Below, one piece after another: positions 41,101-53,344 of a stretch of DNA of 64,000 nucleotides (positions within the stretch are counted from its first letter, which is position 1; each line of letters starts with the position of its first letter). The notes under the pieces are model-generated. The model saw only the letters and a list, made by a program, of their open reading frames with translations. It had not been told where the DNA came from and ran no database searches. The position numbers were made by a program, and so were the translations under genes. Source of the stretch: Rhyacichthys aspro (Eukaryota > Chordata > Actinopteri > Gobiiformes > Rhyacichthyidae); assembly GCA_036850595.1 (NCBI GenBank), contig CM072162.1, forward strand, positions 17,227,758-17,291,757. Direction: 5' to 3'.

Positions 41101-44100
41101 CTACTGGTTTGGAAAATTTATAGTGTGAAAGGTGCTGACTCCAAACAACCAAAACCCTAAGACCTTTGCCTGTTTGTGCTGCTACACCAGGTCAGCAAAA
41201 GGGTGAGAAGGTCTTAATTTAGCACAGACGACAGAAAAAAAACAAAAACATGGTGGTCAGTGTCCCTTTTCCTCATTCTTTTAGCTGTTTTCCACGTGAC
41301 AGTGATTAATGAACACAGTCTTCTCCTTCAGCGCTCACCCCCACAGCGGCTCTAACCAACACAGACTGCCATGAGCTCCTTGGTCAGCACAATCTCTCTT
41401 CTCTCTCACCCAAAGGTGGCTGTTTTACTTGGGTCCTATGTGGCACTGTGTACAGGGGAGGCAGCAGATGGAGGGTGGGAGGTCTGCTTTGCTAACAGCT
41501 CTTTATTACTGGAGAGTAATGTATCGCTATTATGTGTGTTTAAGACACAAGGCTGAGAACAGCTTGGGGGAAGGGTTAGAAAAGGAGACATGGGAGAGAA
41601 AGAAGCCTAATTACAGTAATGAACTCATTTCTGTCTCCGATACAGGATGGACCATCTTTCATCTTTGCTCATCTAGAGAGGAGTGGCCCAGGTCTTAAAA
41701 TAATCCTGTGACATTGAGGCCTGATTAAAGGCACAGCAGATATTAATACGCTGTCACAAAAGTGAACACATTCTGTCCAGCATCCTCAGATTAAGTCTCT
41801 TCTATCTCAGACAGTCCACTTCACCAGAGCACGGCCCACAGCACAATGTCAGACAAATCCAAAGGACTGACTATAGAGCTGTCACTGCCAGCACAGAACA
41901 GACATGCCTGAAACAGAGTTGTCTTATTATTACCCATTGGCTGCAGCCTTTCTGCACTTTTTCCTAAATGTACAGGTTTTCATTAAGCTAAACATTGAGG
42001 ACAGCCTGTGTACTTTATGTGACTAGATTTGTCCAAGAAAAACACATTTTACAAAATACATTTATGGAAATAGAGGTATAATGAGGGAATGTTCAATAAA
42101 GGTACATTACATTACCACAGTGGCGCTATTGAATTTACAGTCGCAAATACAATTTGTCCACAACATTATTATGACTAATCCACTCAGGGCTGGCAGCACT
42201 TTAAGAAATTACGAGCATGTCGCACCCTCAAAATTCTGTGACGGGTCATTAGGCCGTAAAAATATTTTTAAATAAGACTACATCTGCCCAGTTTGTTGCA
42301 AAAAACTTGTATGGACAGCACTGATCTGCTAAAAACACATCTTTCAATGTTTTGTTTTTTTTTTTTTTTGCTGCACAGTCACAGCTACATAAAAAAAAAA
42401 AGATTTCCATAATAATAGGGCTCACCGCTACATCTTTCTGCCTTTCTGTCGTCTGTCTCACTGTGCATTATTAGGGAGTGGTTAAAATAAAATAAACATT
42501 CAATCTGCCTAGATGCACATTTTATGCTTTGTTGAGTTGTCACATTCCTCACAGCACACAACCTATTGCACCCAGGGTCACAGTCAAACATGTTTATTTA
42601 ACCCTCACCACGCTGCTGGGCCGCTCTGGGGCCTGGGCTGAGCATGGGTCTGTGATTATGGTTCATTATCTTTAATAAAGCTGTGTGTAATTGAGCCATA
42701 TTAATGCTTCTCTGTTCTCAGCACGCAGGAAGTAGTAGCTGGCCTTGTCCCCAAGACGCCTGAACCTCCAGAGCTCAGGCCAAGTCCCGATGCAGTCATC
42801 CTCTCCTCGTCGAGCCCACCGAGGGCTGAGTGTAGGTGAGAGGCCAAGATGATTACACCAATTTTCCACCTCATGGTTTTTATCATCATGTGACTCAGAC
42901 CCCATTACTATGTGCAACAAATTTACAAGTCCCTCACACTGCACTGTCATTGTTTTATTTCACTTCCTTGTCACCTGACTTCAACCATTTTAAGTTGGGA
43001 GTCTTGTCATACATTTAGATGTGTCACACTGAGTTCACATTACACTGAAAAAATGTCTAACCCAAAACGACAGGCTCAAGGCGTGTTGCTTATGCTTCAC
43101 TGGCTGTTATTTGATTCCTTAATAAAATCACAATAAAAACAATGAATCATTTCCCATGCCTCTCCCAACTCAAATCCGATCAAATTTACGCTGCGTGTAG
43201 TATTTCTTTGTCCAAGGAGCTGATAAAAACAAGGTGGGAGCGCTATTTTCAATCCTCTGTTGTAAGGACTGTTTCATTCTTGTGTTGGGAGTAGGAGTGT
43301 ATGGGGCAGGAGCCAGACTAAATTCATCACAGTTGAAGTCAGACAAAGACGGGTACAGACTTCGGACGGGTGTTTGGCTGCAACCAGACACGAGCATCTC
43401 CATCTGATGAAAACACTTGTGTTTCTGCTTCACTGGAGCGACGCATACCTTCAGTGGGTTATTGCAAAGAAGAATGTGGGCTGGGAAACAGAAAGTGATG
43501 GGGCAGCAGGAAAAAAGAATGGGACTTTTGCCAAATGCTGCTAAAAGAGCTTTATGCAATTAAACCACACAACCAATTAACCGGCCAATCCCTGAAGAGT
43601 TCATTATTGGGGCCTGGGAAACCGGGCAAACCGTCTTCCCCAACTAGCTCCATGAGCAGACAGGATGTTTGAAAAGGGGTGTCAAGCTTGTGTGTGCAAC
43701 TCAGCAAACACAGACACTGACTATAAAAGTATGGATCAACAAAACCACACACCATTCACCCCTCTTTGAAGTAACACAACCTCACAACAGGAGGACTCTC
43801 CCACCAGCTGACACTCAAATTAGCGCTGATGCTAAACCCCTGCCATTAATGGTCAAACCCTCTCCTTCCTGTGTGTCCAGATAAATTAGAAAATCAGAGC
43901 CAGTTCGAATCCAATCATCTGTCTCCTCCCTCTTTTATTGTGAACAGACCACCAGCTGAACACTTCGATGCACCAGTGTTGCTTTAGGGAGGATGCTGAG
44001 ATTTTAATGGCTGGTGTGAATGAAGGGTCAATGCCTCAGTGGGAGGCAGGGAAACCCGCGAAATGAGTTCCTGCCAACTGCCTTATCAGCGATAATATGT

Positions 44101-47100
44101 AGCACCAAACCTTACCCCAGCATTTGAAAACTTCCTCAATCGAAAATGTTACAATCGCTAATATATATTTATATATATTTAGGTTGTGTAAGTATAAGCC
44201 ACAGAATTTAAAATATGTAACAAGAGATTGGAGGCAACTCATCAGCACCATACATTAAAGAGGATAGAGGGATGACTCTGTGGCAAACTGATAAACTCTG
44301 CCACTATTAAGTCTCTTGTAACAGAAAGATTTACATATTTCATTCAATTGTTTTCAATCCTAGCATTAAAAGTGTTCAAGCTTGTTACATATTTGTTTAT
44401 ACTAGTTTCATCTTGATAACCTGGACAAGCCCTACGTGTCTCTTGCAGGTTAAGACAAAACAGACATTGATACTGAACTGTTTTCAACATTACCTTAAAA
44501 GACCAGGGACTGAAATTGACAAAAAAAAAATCCTGTTTACGTTGCTATCATAGACACATAGAGGTTCACACTATATGCAGCTATATAATAGGGTTACTTT
44601 ACTCTTCCTTCCACAGTTGTAAAAGTACTTGTTGTAACCTAAACGCTGTATGTTGGTGCACAGGAGGCCAAAAAGAAAGCTACGTCCCCTATATGGACAG
44701 GGCATGGGTCATGGCAGTGTCACTGACCATTGTGACACGACGCCCTTCATGTGGCACTCGTGATAGAGTCTACAGACCACAAAACAGGGCAAGAGAAACA
44801 GGAAATACTTCAAATAGATAACTGGGAATGCATTTGAGGATTCGCTAAAGTTGGCCTGAAAAAAGAGAGACAATTAGAGCATGTTTGTTTACATCTCAGC
44901 GCACATAGACCTGAGTTGAACCAGAGGCAGTGAGCAGCCCACCGAAGAGATAAAAAAAGGAGGTCAGACGGCATCGAGTAAACAGAGACACTCACCATCT
45001 CTCCGTTCCATCACAATGCACTCTGGGAAATGCCCACGCTCACCAATGCCCAGTCAGTCAGTGCCCCAGGTGCACACAGAGCAAACAAGCACCGCAGTGT
45101 CTCCAGGAGAATGACCTCTGGCACGAACACACTTCAAAAGACATTTTTCATGCTCCCTTTGCGTTTCGATCCAAGTTCGGTGAAAGTCTTCATAACTTCA
45201 TAACACACAGGCTTCGGGGGCAAATGTCCAACAAGGAAAAGGCGAGAGACAACTGAATCCACCGATAAGACATGCAGCAGCTGGGAGACAAGAAGACAGA
45301 GGGATAAATTGTGTTTCTCGCAGTTTGGGCTCATATCAGCTCTTGCGGCTGCAGGGCTAACCAGAGGTCAGCGCCCTCCAATAGTCATCTCGCCACACCT
45401 CGTCTGTCAACAGTTATGCCTTCAGCCGTAAAATTAAACAAAAGATAGCTGTTTGCTTTGCTTTTGGACTTTGTGGTTTGGGCTGGTGGTTATTTCTAGC
45501 TGTTTTCTTATCACAGAGGCAGCTCACAGGAGTCGGCCCCGTTTTGTGCAGTAGCTCCATCTGGAATGTGCTGGCTACAGCTGAGTCGAAATGCACAGGG
45601 GTCACTGATGATCTGCCTCAGAGTATTTACTCAACAGAAACAGCAAATGCATAAACTGTTTTCATCTCTTGCCTGCACACATTTAAATCGCATAATACCA
45701 ACCATATGGTCTGTTACAGAGCACAGAGCGAAAAAGGGCTGCCAGAAAAGAGTGGTTTGAAATGCCATGGCTGTGGACAGAAGCCAGTGAAGTATAAGGA
45801 GGTAGAGTCAAGGTAAATCCAATTATATTTGAGCCACACAACATGACCGCACATATCTTCAGCCGAGATTCTCTGGAAACATCAATGTGGGCTTTCAAAG
45901 CAATTGATAGTATTGTGAAACAGCGCTGTGTGTCTTAAGCCAAAGCATGTTATGGCTCTAAATCATGTCTCTTAAACTAGTGCAATCATGCTGCTCTTTA
46001 AACACAGACAACCTGGAAAAGTGATTAATAGAAGTTCATGGAAACCTAGGCCTGCTTATATTGTGTTTGTTCTCAACTAGTGGTAGGTTTCTGATGTGTT
46101 TTGGCTCTTTGCCTGACAACAGCATTTTTGGAGGCTGAAAATACAGTATAAAACCTGAACATGAGCTCCTGGGTGTAATCATGCCACACGGAGAAAAAAC
46201 TGGGTTCTTATATTTTCAGAAGCACAGTGCATGAAGGATAACTGTTGAAATACAATGTTTTTGAAGTGTCTTAAGTGTCATAAGTAGTATTTTGAAGTAT
46301 TTACTATGAAGTACACTTTTGTCCCAGCACTGCCTTGGTTTGCTTTGATAAGCAGATGGATATTTGGCTGGCCATCCTAGTTCTCATGTTCCCGGGACAC
46401 AATAGGACGCACATACAACTAGAATAATGTCTAATGTCTGCTCCATTTTAGCTAAACCATTAAAATGGTCCAACAGGATTTCTACCGAGTGGAAATTACA
46501 GCAAATGGAAGGTGTTCTAGACCCATTTCACTTTGCAACATATAAAAGGTATGGGTATGAAAATGCAGACAAACAACTTTCCCTCTTCAGGTCTGAGACT
46601 AGTGCACTTTTAAATCTTGAATGATGAAATAATTTGTAGCCATGTTTTTGCTGCTGTAATAAACTACACCTAATGCATCAAGTTTGAAGCCTGTAAATTC
46701 CAGTGTCAAATAATGCGTTAAGATGACAGCCACTGATAAAATGAAATTACAGCAGCTGCTCTGGAATGACGACCTTTACGTGCCAAGATTAACATAATTA
46801 CTAACTGCGATCCATCAAGTGGGAATTTAAGCTCAGTCACGGAGCTGATGGTAGCTTCAAATGATCACAATGACAAGGTAACTATAAAAAGAAAAGAAGT
46901 CCTGTTCTGGAGCTGGACCCAGGTTTGTTTGGTTTAAAACAGTGCTGGAGCTGGATGTAGGTGCCTCAGAGAAAGGCCTCTGCTGAAAATGGGAGTCTCC
47001 TCCCTGCTGTCCTGCCAGCTGGCTGTGAGCCCAGCGCCTGCCAGGCAGCACCCTGCCATTGTCCTTTAGTTGTTTCAGGGTGATCTGAGAATTAAAATAG

Positions 47101-47370
47101 ACAGGACAGCAGATTTTCCCTGTTTATTCACATAAGAACAAAGAACAACCACTGCGGTAAACAGATGCAAGCTAAAAGGTGTAAACTGACATTGTAAAGT
47201 TGGACATTAATAAAACAGAGTGTCCCTATCCTGTCACAACATTAATAAATACAATTTAATAGTGTTATTAGTTATGTGCCCAGCAGCAGCACGATGCACT
47301 AAGCTAAATGTTAGTTATCATTATGTAACAAGCAGCTTTAGTAACACACCCAACATCTACAGGCATAGTT
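38155..47370. other. Non-coding region upstream of the sipa1l2 start exon
   Basis: About 9.2 kb directly upstream of the acceptor at 38155-38156, so at least its right-hand neighbourhood is sipa1l2 5' intron. All ORFs are short and none resembles a known protein. It contains a T-run/A-run pair at 42355-42401. No upstream non-coding exon or promoter could be located with confidence. Confidence 0.6.
42355..42401. repeat. Inverted T15 / A11 homopolymer pair
   Basis: Fifteen T (42355-42369), 21 nt of mixed sequence, then eleven A (42391-42401). The arms could pair into an A:T hairpin. It could also be two unrelated homopolymer runs. Confidence 0.7.
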
Positions 47371-47815
47371 TTAGATGTCACTATCCCAGCCTGGTCGGGT
47401 TTCACACACTGCGGCTCGTGAATTTTCCCAACAGAAGGAGATCATGTTTGTTCTTGGCTGCTCCAGTGGAGCCCCACGAACAGGGATCACTGTGCTGTGG
47501 CCCTTCTCCAAAAGGGACCATCTGTCCCTCGAACTGGACCCATCCACACCGGTCTGCACCACTATAGGGGCGCAGAGAGGGACGTGCAGGTTTGATGTGG
47601 CCCAGCGGGCTTCAAGAGTAAACCGCCACCAGTTTCCATTGACACACATCCCCCCGCAGTTTCACGGAGGCCTTCTGCTTACTGAGCTGCCTCCGTCCCA
47701 GCGACAGTCTGTCAGCAGAGTACTCTCAAAGAAAGTGGAGGGAGGAATCGAGAAGAGCGAGAGACGAATGGTGAGAAGTGGGTTTCTTGCAAAAAGCACA
47801 CTGTTAAAGCTGTGA
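47371..47815. other. CpG-richer block, open in frames of both strands; possible exon or promoter
   Basis: This block has clearly more CG dinucleotides than its surroundings. It carries a stop-free frame on the plus strand (47375-47815) and another on the minus strand (47371-47649). Neither translation resembles a protein I know. A donor-like CTCA|GTAAGC on the minus strand (exon end would be 47683) and ATG|GTGAGA on the plus strand (about 47770) are present. It could be an upstream non-coding exon or CpG-rich promoter of sipa1l2, an exon of another transcript, or an old retrocopy. Confidence 0.3.
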
Positions 47816-50800
47816 GAAGTTCTGATCGAGATCCTTGAGAACATTGCTCTCACACTGCTCCTCATGTGAGGTCAATGAGAGTCCATATTGTCACATTATC
47901 ACTGAGAAGAAGGGAAGCTGCAAGCCCGAGAAACTGACACAACCATGCAGAAACACTACACACACGCCACTCAGGAAGCTGCATTTATACACACAATGAC
48001 TGACAGCTCCAACATGTCAAGACTGTGGAATATCTCTCCGCCATCTTAGTCACGTCAGCATTTCTTTACAAAGTTTGTTTTTCAGACACAGGCCTGGTGT
48101 TACTGACAGAAATCTGGCATAAAGAAGATAATTTGGACGTTGGGGTTGCAGCTGGAAGCTTTAAGACAATTAAGTGTAGTCAGCCGGATGATGTTACAGG
48201 AAGATAACTCTAGGGAGGACAAGGGTAAGTGCGGATATGCTGATGAATCACTGTTTATTCACCACAAGGGGACTTTCTGTGCTGCTTCTGCCAAAAACTT
48301 TTTGATGCACTCTATAGACCTGACGACTGAGGTCTTTCTGCTACGCAAAATTGGTGTTAACATGCATTACGATGTCCTATTCTAAGCTAACACTACCAAC
48401 ATTAGCTGTCAGCAGTTGCCATGCTTACCTGATTAAGAGAGAGCCTTTTCCATCAAAGCCATAAATCCTAAGAGCGCAGGACACAAAGCTGTGTGAGCCG
48501 CTGTGGTAATAAACCCACTGTGGAGATGCTATCCAAATGCATTAAATCCATCAGCCACTTGTTGAATCCAAGCCACCCAAAAACACACTGGAGAAAGAAA
48601 AATCTGCCACACTTCAAAACAGAAAGCCTCGAAAATAAACAGTGATGTCTTCGCAACTTCATCCAAAAACTAGTTTGGGTTGAAAGCAGAAAAAGATAGT
48701 GAAGAAAGCAGAGTAAAGACAAGTCTGGCAGCCATTGGGGAGTCCATTTAGAGAAATGCATACAGCTGTCCCTTAATGCCCAAGGACCCTCTCCCTCCTC
48801 TTCTGACAAAGCCACCAACAGCTGAATGGGACTGCGGCATTAGCATATGTAAGGGAAAGTAGGTGGCTATGCAGGGTGGGAGGGGGAGAAGCACTGCTGG
48901 GTGGTGGGTGGTGCTGGTGGTTTGGGGGGAAGGGGGGACCATGACATTCAGAGCTCCTCAAGCCAACAGGAAAGAAAAAAAGAAAACAAGAGGGATAGAC
49001 AATTGTTCCCTGGAAAAGATGCACAGGTCAAGCTAGTGACCTTCGAAAGTTACTGGTGATGGCTGACATTTGGAGAAACCATCCCGTTAACCGCCTGGTG
49101 CAAAGCTCTCCCAACCGTCTGGGATTTTTCCTAAACCTCTATGAGATAAGAGGAGACAGACAGCTTATAGGAATACATAGGAATTGCCCTTCTTTCAAAC
49201 CCAATAATCCCCATATCAACATGCCATATGCTGAGCCTGCATTTTTGCACTTTTCAGGGACCGGGGGAGGAGGTCGAGCAGCGGGGCGCCTGTCTGTGAG
49301 CGCAAAGGAAGGAAAATGTAGAAAAAAGGATTTCACCTCGGCATGGTGCTGGTCAACGGGGCTCCTTGGAAAAACAGCTGCAAATTCAAGGACCTTAATG
49401 CACCGTGGTGAATTTAAAAGAAGTGGCAAACACAAACATGGACTAATCCTTTAACTTACATTACCTCAAGCTTTCAGAGGGAAAATGTGCTAAAAAATGT
49501 GTCTGCTGCAGGTCACGAGGTCAGTGTTTGTTTAATAGTAGCAACCAATGCTTTTCTTTGTCATGCCTTGACACTGTGGGACAGACTTTTAGCAGTAGTT
49601 TAAACACACAAGAGGAAACATGAGAACTGATCTAACTCAGGAAGACGTAGGTAAATACCAGGTGTTAATACGACAAGTCGAGTTGACACATGTTCTGATT
49701 TACCAGTAGAAACAAAAACATGACTTATTCTTACTCTTCCTACAAACCTCATTTTTGGCTGACACAGCTGTTATTATTTTGCCATTAACATTTTTTTTTC
49801 CCTGAATGACTTCATCACTGTTTGAGTGTGTTTGCCATATTGCAATTTCCCTCAATGTCCAGGCCCTGTTTGCACTAGACATTACAATCAACAATATGCT
49901 GTTCTGTATAATGTATATTAATAAATGAAAATGTAGTGTTTTCTGTGCAATTCAATTTAATATTTGTAATACTGCAGACTTTATTTCCATGAGTCACAGT
50001 CAGCACATTTACATGACTGTGCTCATAGCTCGATGAAGGCGGCACAGCTGGTTTTCACACCTTGTCTGAGTTTACATGCTCAAGAGAGAATCGTAGTACT
50101 GTGTCAGCAGAGCTCCTCACACAATAATGTTGCATTCATGTGATCTTTGCATTTTCCAGCATTAAAATACATCTGTTTACATTGATTTTTTTATTTTACT
50201 ACTTTTACTTGTGTCTCTGTCCGATTCTGGAGCATGCTCAGTGCGCTGGACCAACCTTAAACTGAGTAAGAGGTACACATGCAGTCGTATTCTGACAATC
50301 AAACACATTAACATACTGACTGATACACTTATATACAGTACACTGGTAAACAACTGTGAGCACTCTTTTTATAACTACTTTAGATATTTATTTAAGCCTG
50401 CAGCAGTAATTATTTACTGTGTTGAGCCAAGTAAACAACATTTTTTTCTATGTAGACTATATACTAGAATAAAGTTTGGTTAAGTCTAAGTCTGAGATCA
50501 AATGATTATGTGTTCACAGATCCGTGGGAAAAGGCATAGGACACAGCCATGGCACAAAATGAGACATTAACTTTCTGGAAAAACAAATCGACCAACATTA
50601 CATTAAGTATGTATATTCTACATCTGGTAATTGTTGAAATATATCACTAAAATTAACCAACAGAGATCAATATCGCCTTTAACCAAACAATTCATTGTGA
50701 TAAACCTGTCGTCTGTTTGGCCCCGCTCTTGTTTTGTTTATTGATTCAGTCCGCAATGAACACCCAATGCCAGACAGCTTAATGGAGCATGTGTTAGTGT

Positions 50801-53110
50801 AGTGTCTGTGTTTTTAATATTGAACATGTCTAAGGTCAAAATGGCTTCACAGTTGAGGTCATTTTGTTTTTGGGGAGCTACAGGACTGCCAAAATGAATA
50901 AAATAATGTTGACTCTATGCAAACTTAGTCATCCTTTTCTGGACATATAAAAGCTGAAAACAGACTAACTGTGTGTGGCAGTTTTGATGATACATCTCTC
51001 CTGCTGTACAGAGCAACATAATCACTCTTAATTGGAAAAGCACTAAAACAGTGTCATTCCTCCACTTCCTGATGAGTGCTTTGCTCTGCAGGGTTGGGGC
51101 TAGAGGTAGGAGCATGTGTTAATAGCAGGAAATGACAGACTTTAATCAGACTAAATGAATGGCAGTGAGTACAGGTCTTTTGTGGTGCAGTGTGCTTTGA
51201 TGCAGCCAGGTTTCTAGCTTTGATTTGAGGTGAAGGCAACCAAAGGCTTTTATTTGCAGAGTGGGAAGCCCCAGGAGGTAACACTTAAAGCTTCTTGTCA
51301 CTGGAGTCCAGCAAACAGACAAACCATTCATCAGCCTACTCACACATGTGGAGAAACACACAGTCCCACCAAGACTGCTCATTTGCACATGGACGACCGG
51401 GACTTATGGGCAATTTACATACCGAGGGTACTCATTACACAAACGGACACATATGCACGACCTACATTCACAATCACTGCAAAACATCTTGGAGAAAATA
51501 CTCTGCCTAAAAGCCATTTGTTTAGGTTTGTTCCTTAGACTCAATGCTTTAATTTTACTTGTGAATCAATCAGTTTTTCAGCATGAACTCTATTTCTATT
51601 TGATGTTAAGAAACAGCCTAAACTTGTTTTCCAGCTGATAAGAAAACACCAACCAAACTCAGCAAGGAAGTCATTGAGTCTCACTATGTAATTACACAAC
51701 TCAGCAACTTAAAACAGCATAATGTGTTAAGGAACAAAGCCTTTCCTGATTGCTTCCACCAGGGGACTTTTAATAATCCCAAGAGAATGAATGGCACCTG
51801 TATCCGCTCAGATTGGGCCCTGCTTGGGAGGGTGTGACCACTCTGGGGCATGTGATGCATTTGCTGTCCAGTATTTTTAGTCCTGCTGATAACGGCACGC
51901 CTCTGCAGGACTAGTTTCTTCTCAGTCGTGCAGAGTGGGAGAGGGGACCGTTTAGGGAAAAGGCCTGTTCCTCCCGCAGAGAGGAAGAGAGGCATAGCAG
52001 CTGGCTGGCAACAGGCAGCATCTCTGAATGTCACGTCTCCAAAGCGGGCCCCACCCCTCGGTTTGTTCTCCAGCTCTTGTCTGAATTCATCAAAGCAGTG
52101 AGACTGAGCCCATGCCACTCCACTCTGTGTAGAGCGGAGGAGAAGAGGTAGCGGGCACACGAGGTGAGGGGGTGGAGAGTAAACAGCGGCTCTGCATCCC
52201 TCTCGGTTGTTGCTAGGAGACTTTTTCTGCATCTGTCACCCATGAGTGACAGCAGACCTCCCTCCTAATCAAACCCAGGAGTGGGAAGCAGAGAGCAGCA
52301 GGGATGAGTGCGGTTTCAGAGACTCATATTGTTGTTCAGTTGGAGGCAGGAAAATGAAAACGTCTAAACTGAATCTGCAGTCTCAAAGAAAAGGTTAACT
52401 GTGACTATTTCAGACACGAAAACATGACATCTGTTACACATCTAAGTTTAAGATGATGTTTTAACAGACACTTAAAAGAGGATTAAAAGCTGAACAAATT
52501 GTTTAAATCTGTGTTTTAGAGACTCGTTTCCACGCTGCTCGGTCCAGAAGAGGGACATCTGCTACAAAAACAATGACATCATCGAAGTGCCACAAAAGTC
52601 CTGTCTCTTTTTGATTTAAAAGGTATTTCAAGTAGATGCATTGTCAATATTAAATAGAAAGAAGAGTAAATCCTGGTGTGTGGCAGTGAGAGGCTGGAGT
52701 ATAGCCCGTCTTTATTGACCCCTTTGGTAAAGAAAATTTGCCAGAACCGACCCGACCTGCACCATCCCGCTCCAGTAGAAACAAGGCTTTACAGTAGCAG
52801 CACTTAATATTGCCTTACCCTACAATGTTTTGATGTAACGTTGATATGAGGGTGAGCAACACTTAGCCTTTTATAAAATTAAAAAAAACAAAACGTTTTA
52901 GTCAACCCAAGAATGGACTGGCACCAAAACACACTTCCCTCAGATTTGCTCCACTTGGAAAATGAAGAAAGAATGTCAAAACACGATGAGAAGCTCTAAA
53001 TAAATGGCAATAAAGAAATCTCTTCTTGCTAAGTTGCTATATGTGCCTTAGCACTAAAATGACAATATTCATCCTAGAACACATTGTATGTAAGAAATGT
53101 ATATAAAATT

Positions 53111-53258
53111 ATTGACCTGACATATGCAAATGATATTGCCCTGTTTATTCTAACAACATGACAGCAAGTCATATCATTCAGAGAATGGAAGTGGCTTTTG
53201 ATAAAGTTTGGCTTCAATTCTGAATCATACTATGCCTTTTGCCTCGGGGTAACTGTGT
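53111..53258 (+). pseudogene. Possible fragment of a LINE reverse transcriptase
   Basis: The plus-strand frame from 53111 reads IIDLTYANDIALFILTT-stop, where L-x-YANDIALF resembles the RT active-site motif YADDIALF of non-LTR retrotransposons. The first Asp is Asn and a stop follows, so it is dead. After the stop the frame continues WLLIKFGFNSES, which fits loosely the usual downstream region. A 17-nt A-run follows at 53328-53344. The match is short, so it may be chance. Confidence 0.3.
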
Positions 53259-53327
53259 CAAATCTTGTTTATATTTTTCTGTTTGACATATGCTCTCTAC
53301 TCCTCTGAGCATGTGACTAGGATATGT

Positions 53328-53344
53328 AAAAAAAAAAAAAAAAA
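53328..53344 (+). repeat. Poly(A) tract, 17 nt
   Basis: Uninterrupted run of 17 A about 70 nt downstream of the possible RT fragment. It could be the tail of a truncated retroelement or a plain homopolymer. Confidence 0.85.

Noticed and set aside
43331..43345. CAGTTGAAGTCAGA, like the end of fish Tc1 transposons
   Set aside because: Only about 13 nt match, with no partner inverted repeat or transposase remnant nearby.
43895..43920. TTCGAATC word resembling a tRNA T-loop
   Set aside because: The flanking bases do not form a T-arm, and no acceptor stem or anticodon arm is found.
49056..49454. 132-codon plus-strand ORF
   Set aside because: No recognisable motif; the opposite strand is open too, as expected for a GC-richer chance ORF.
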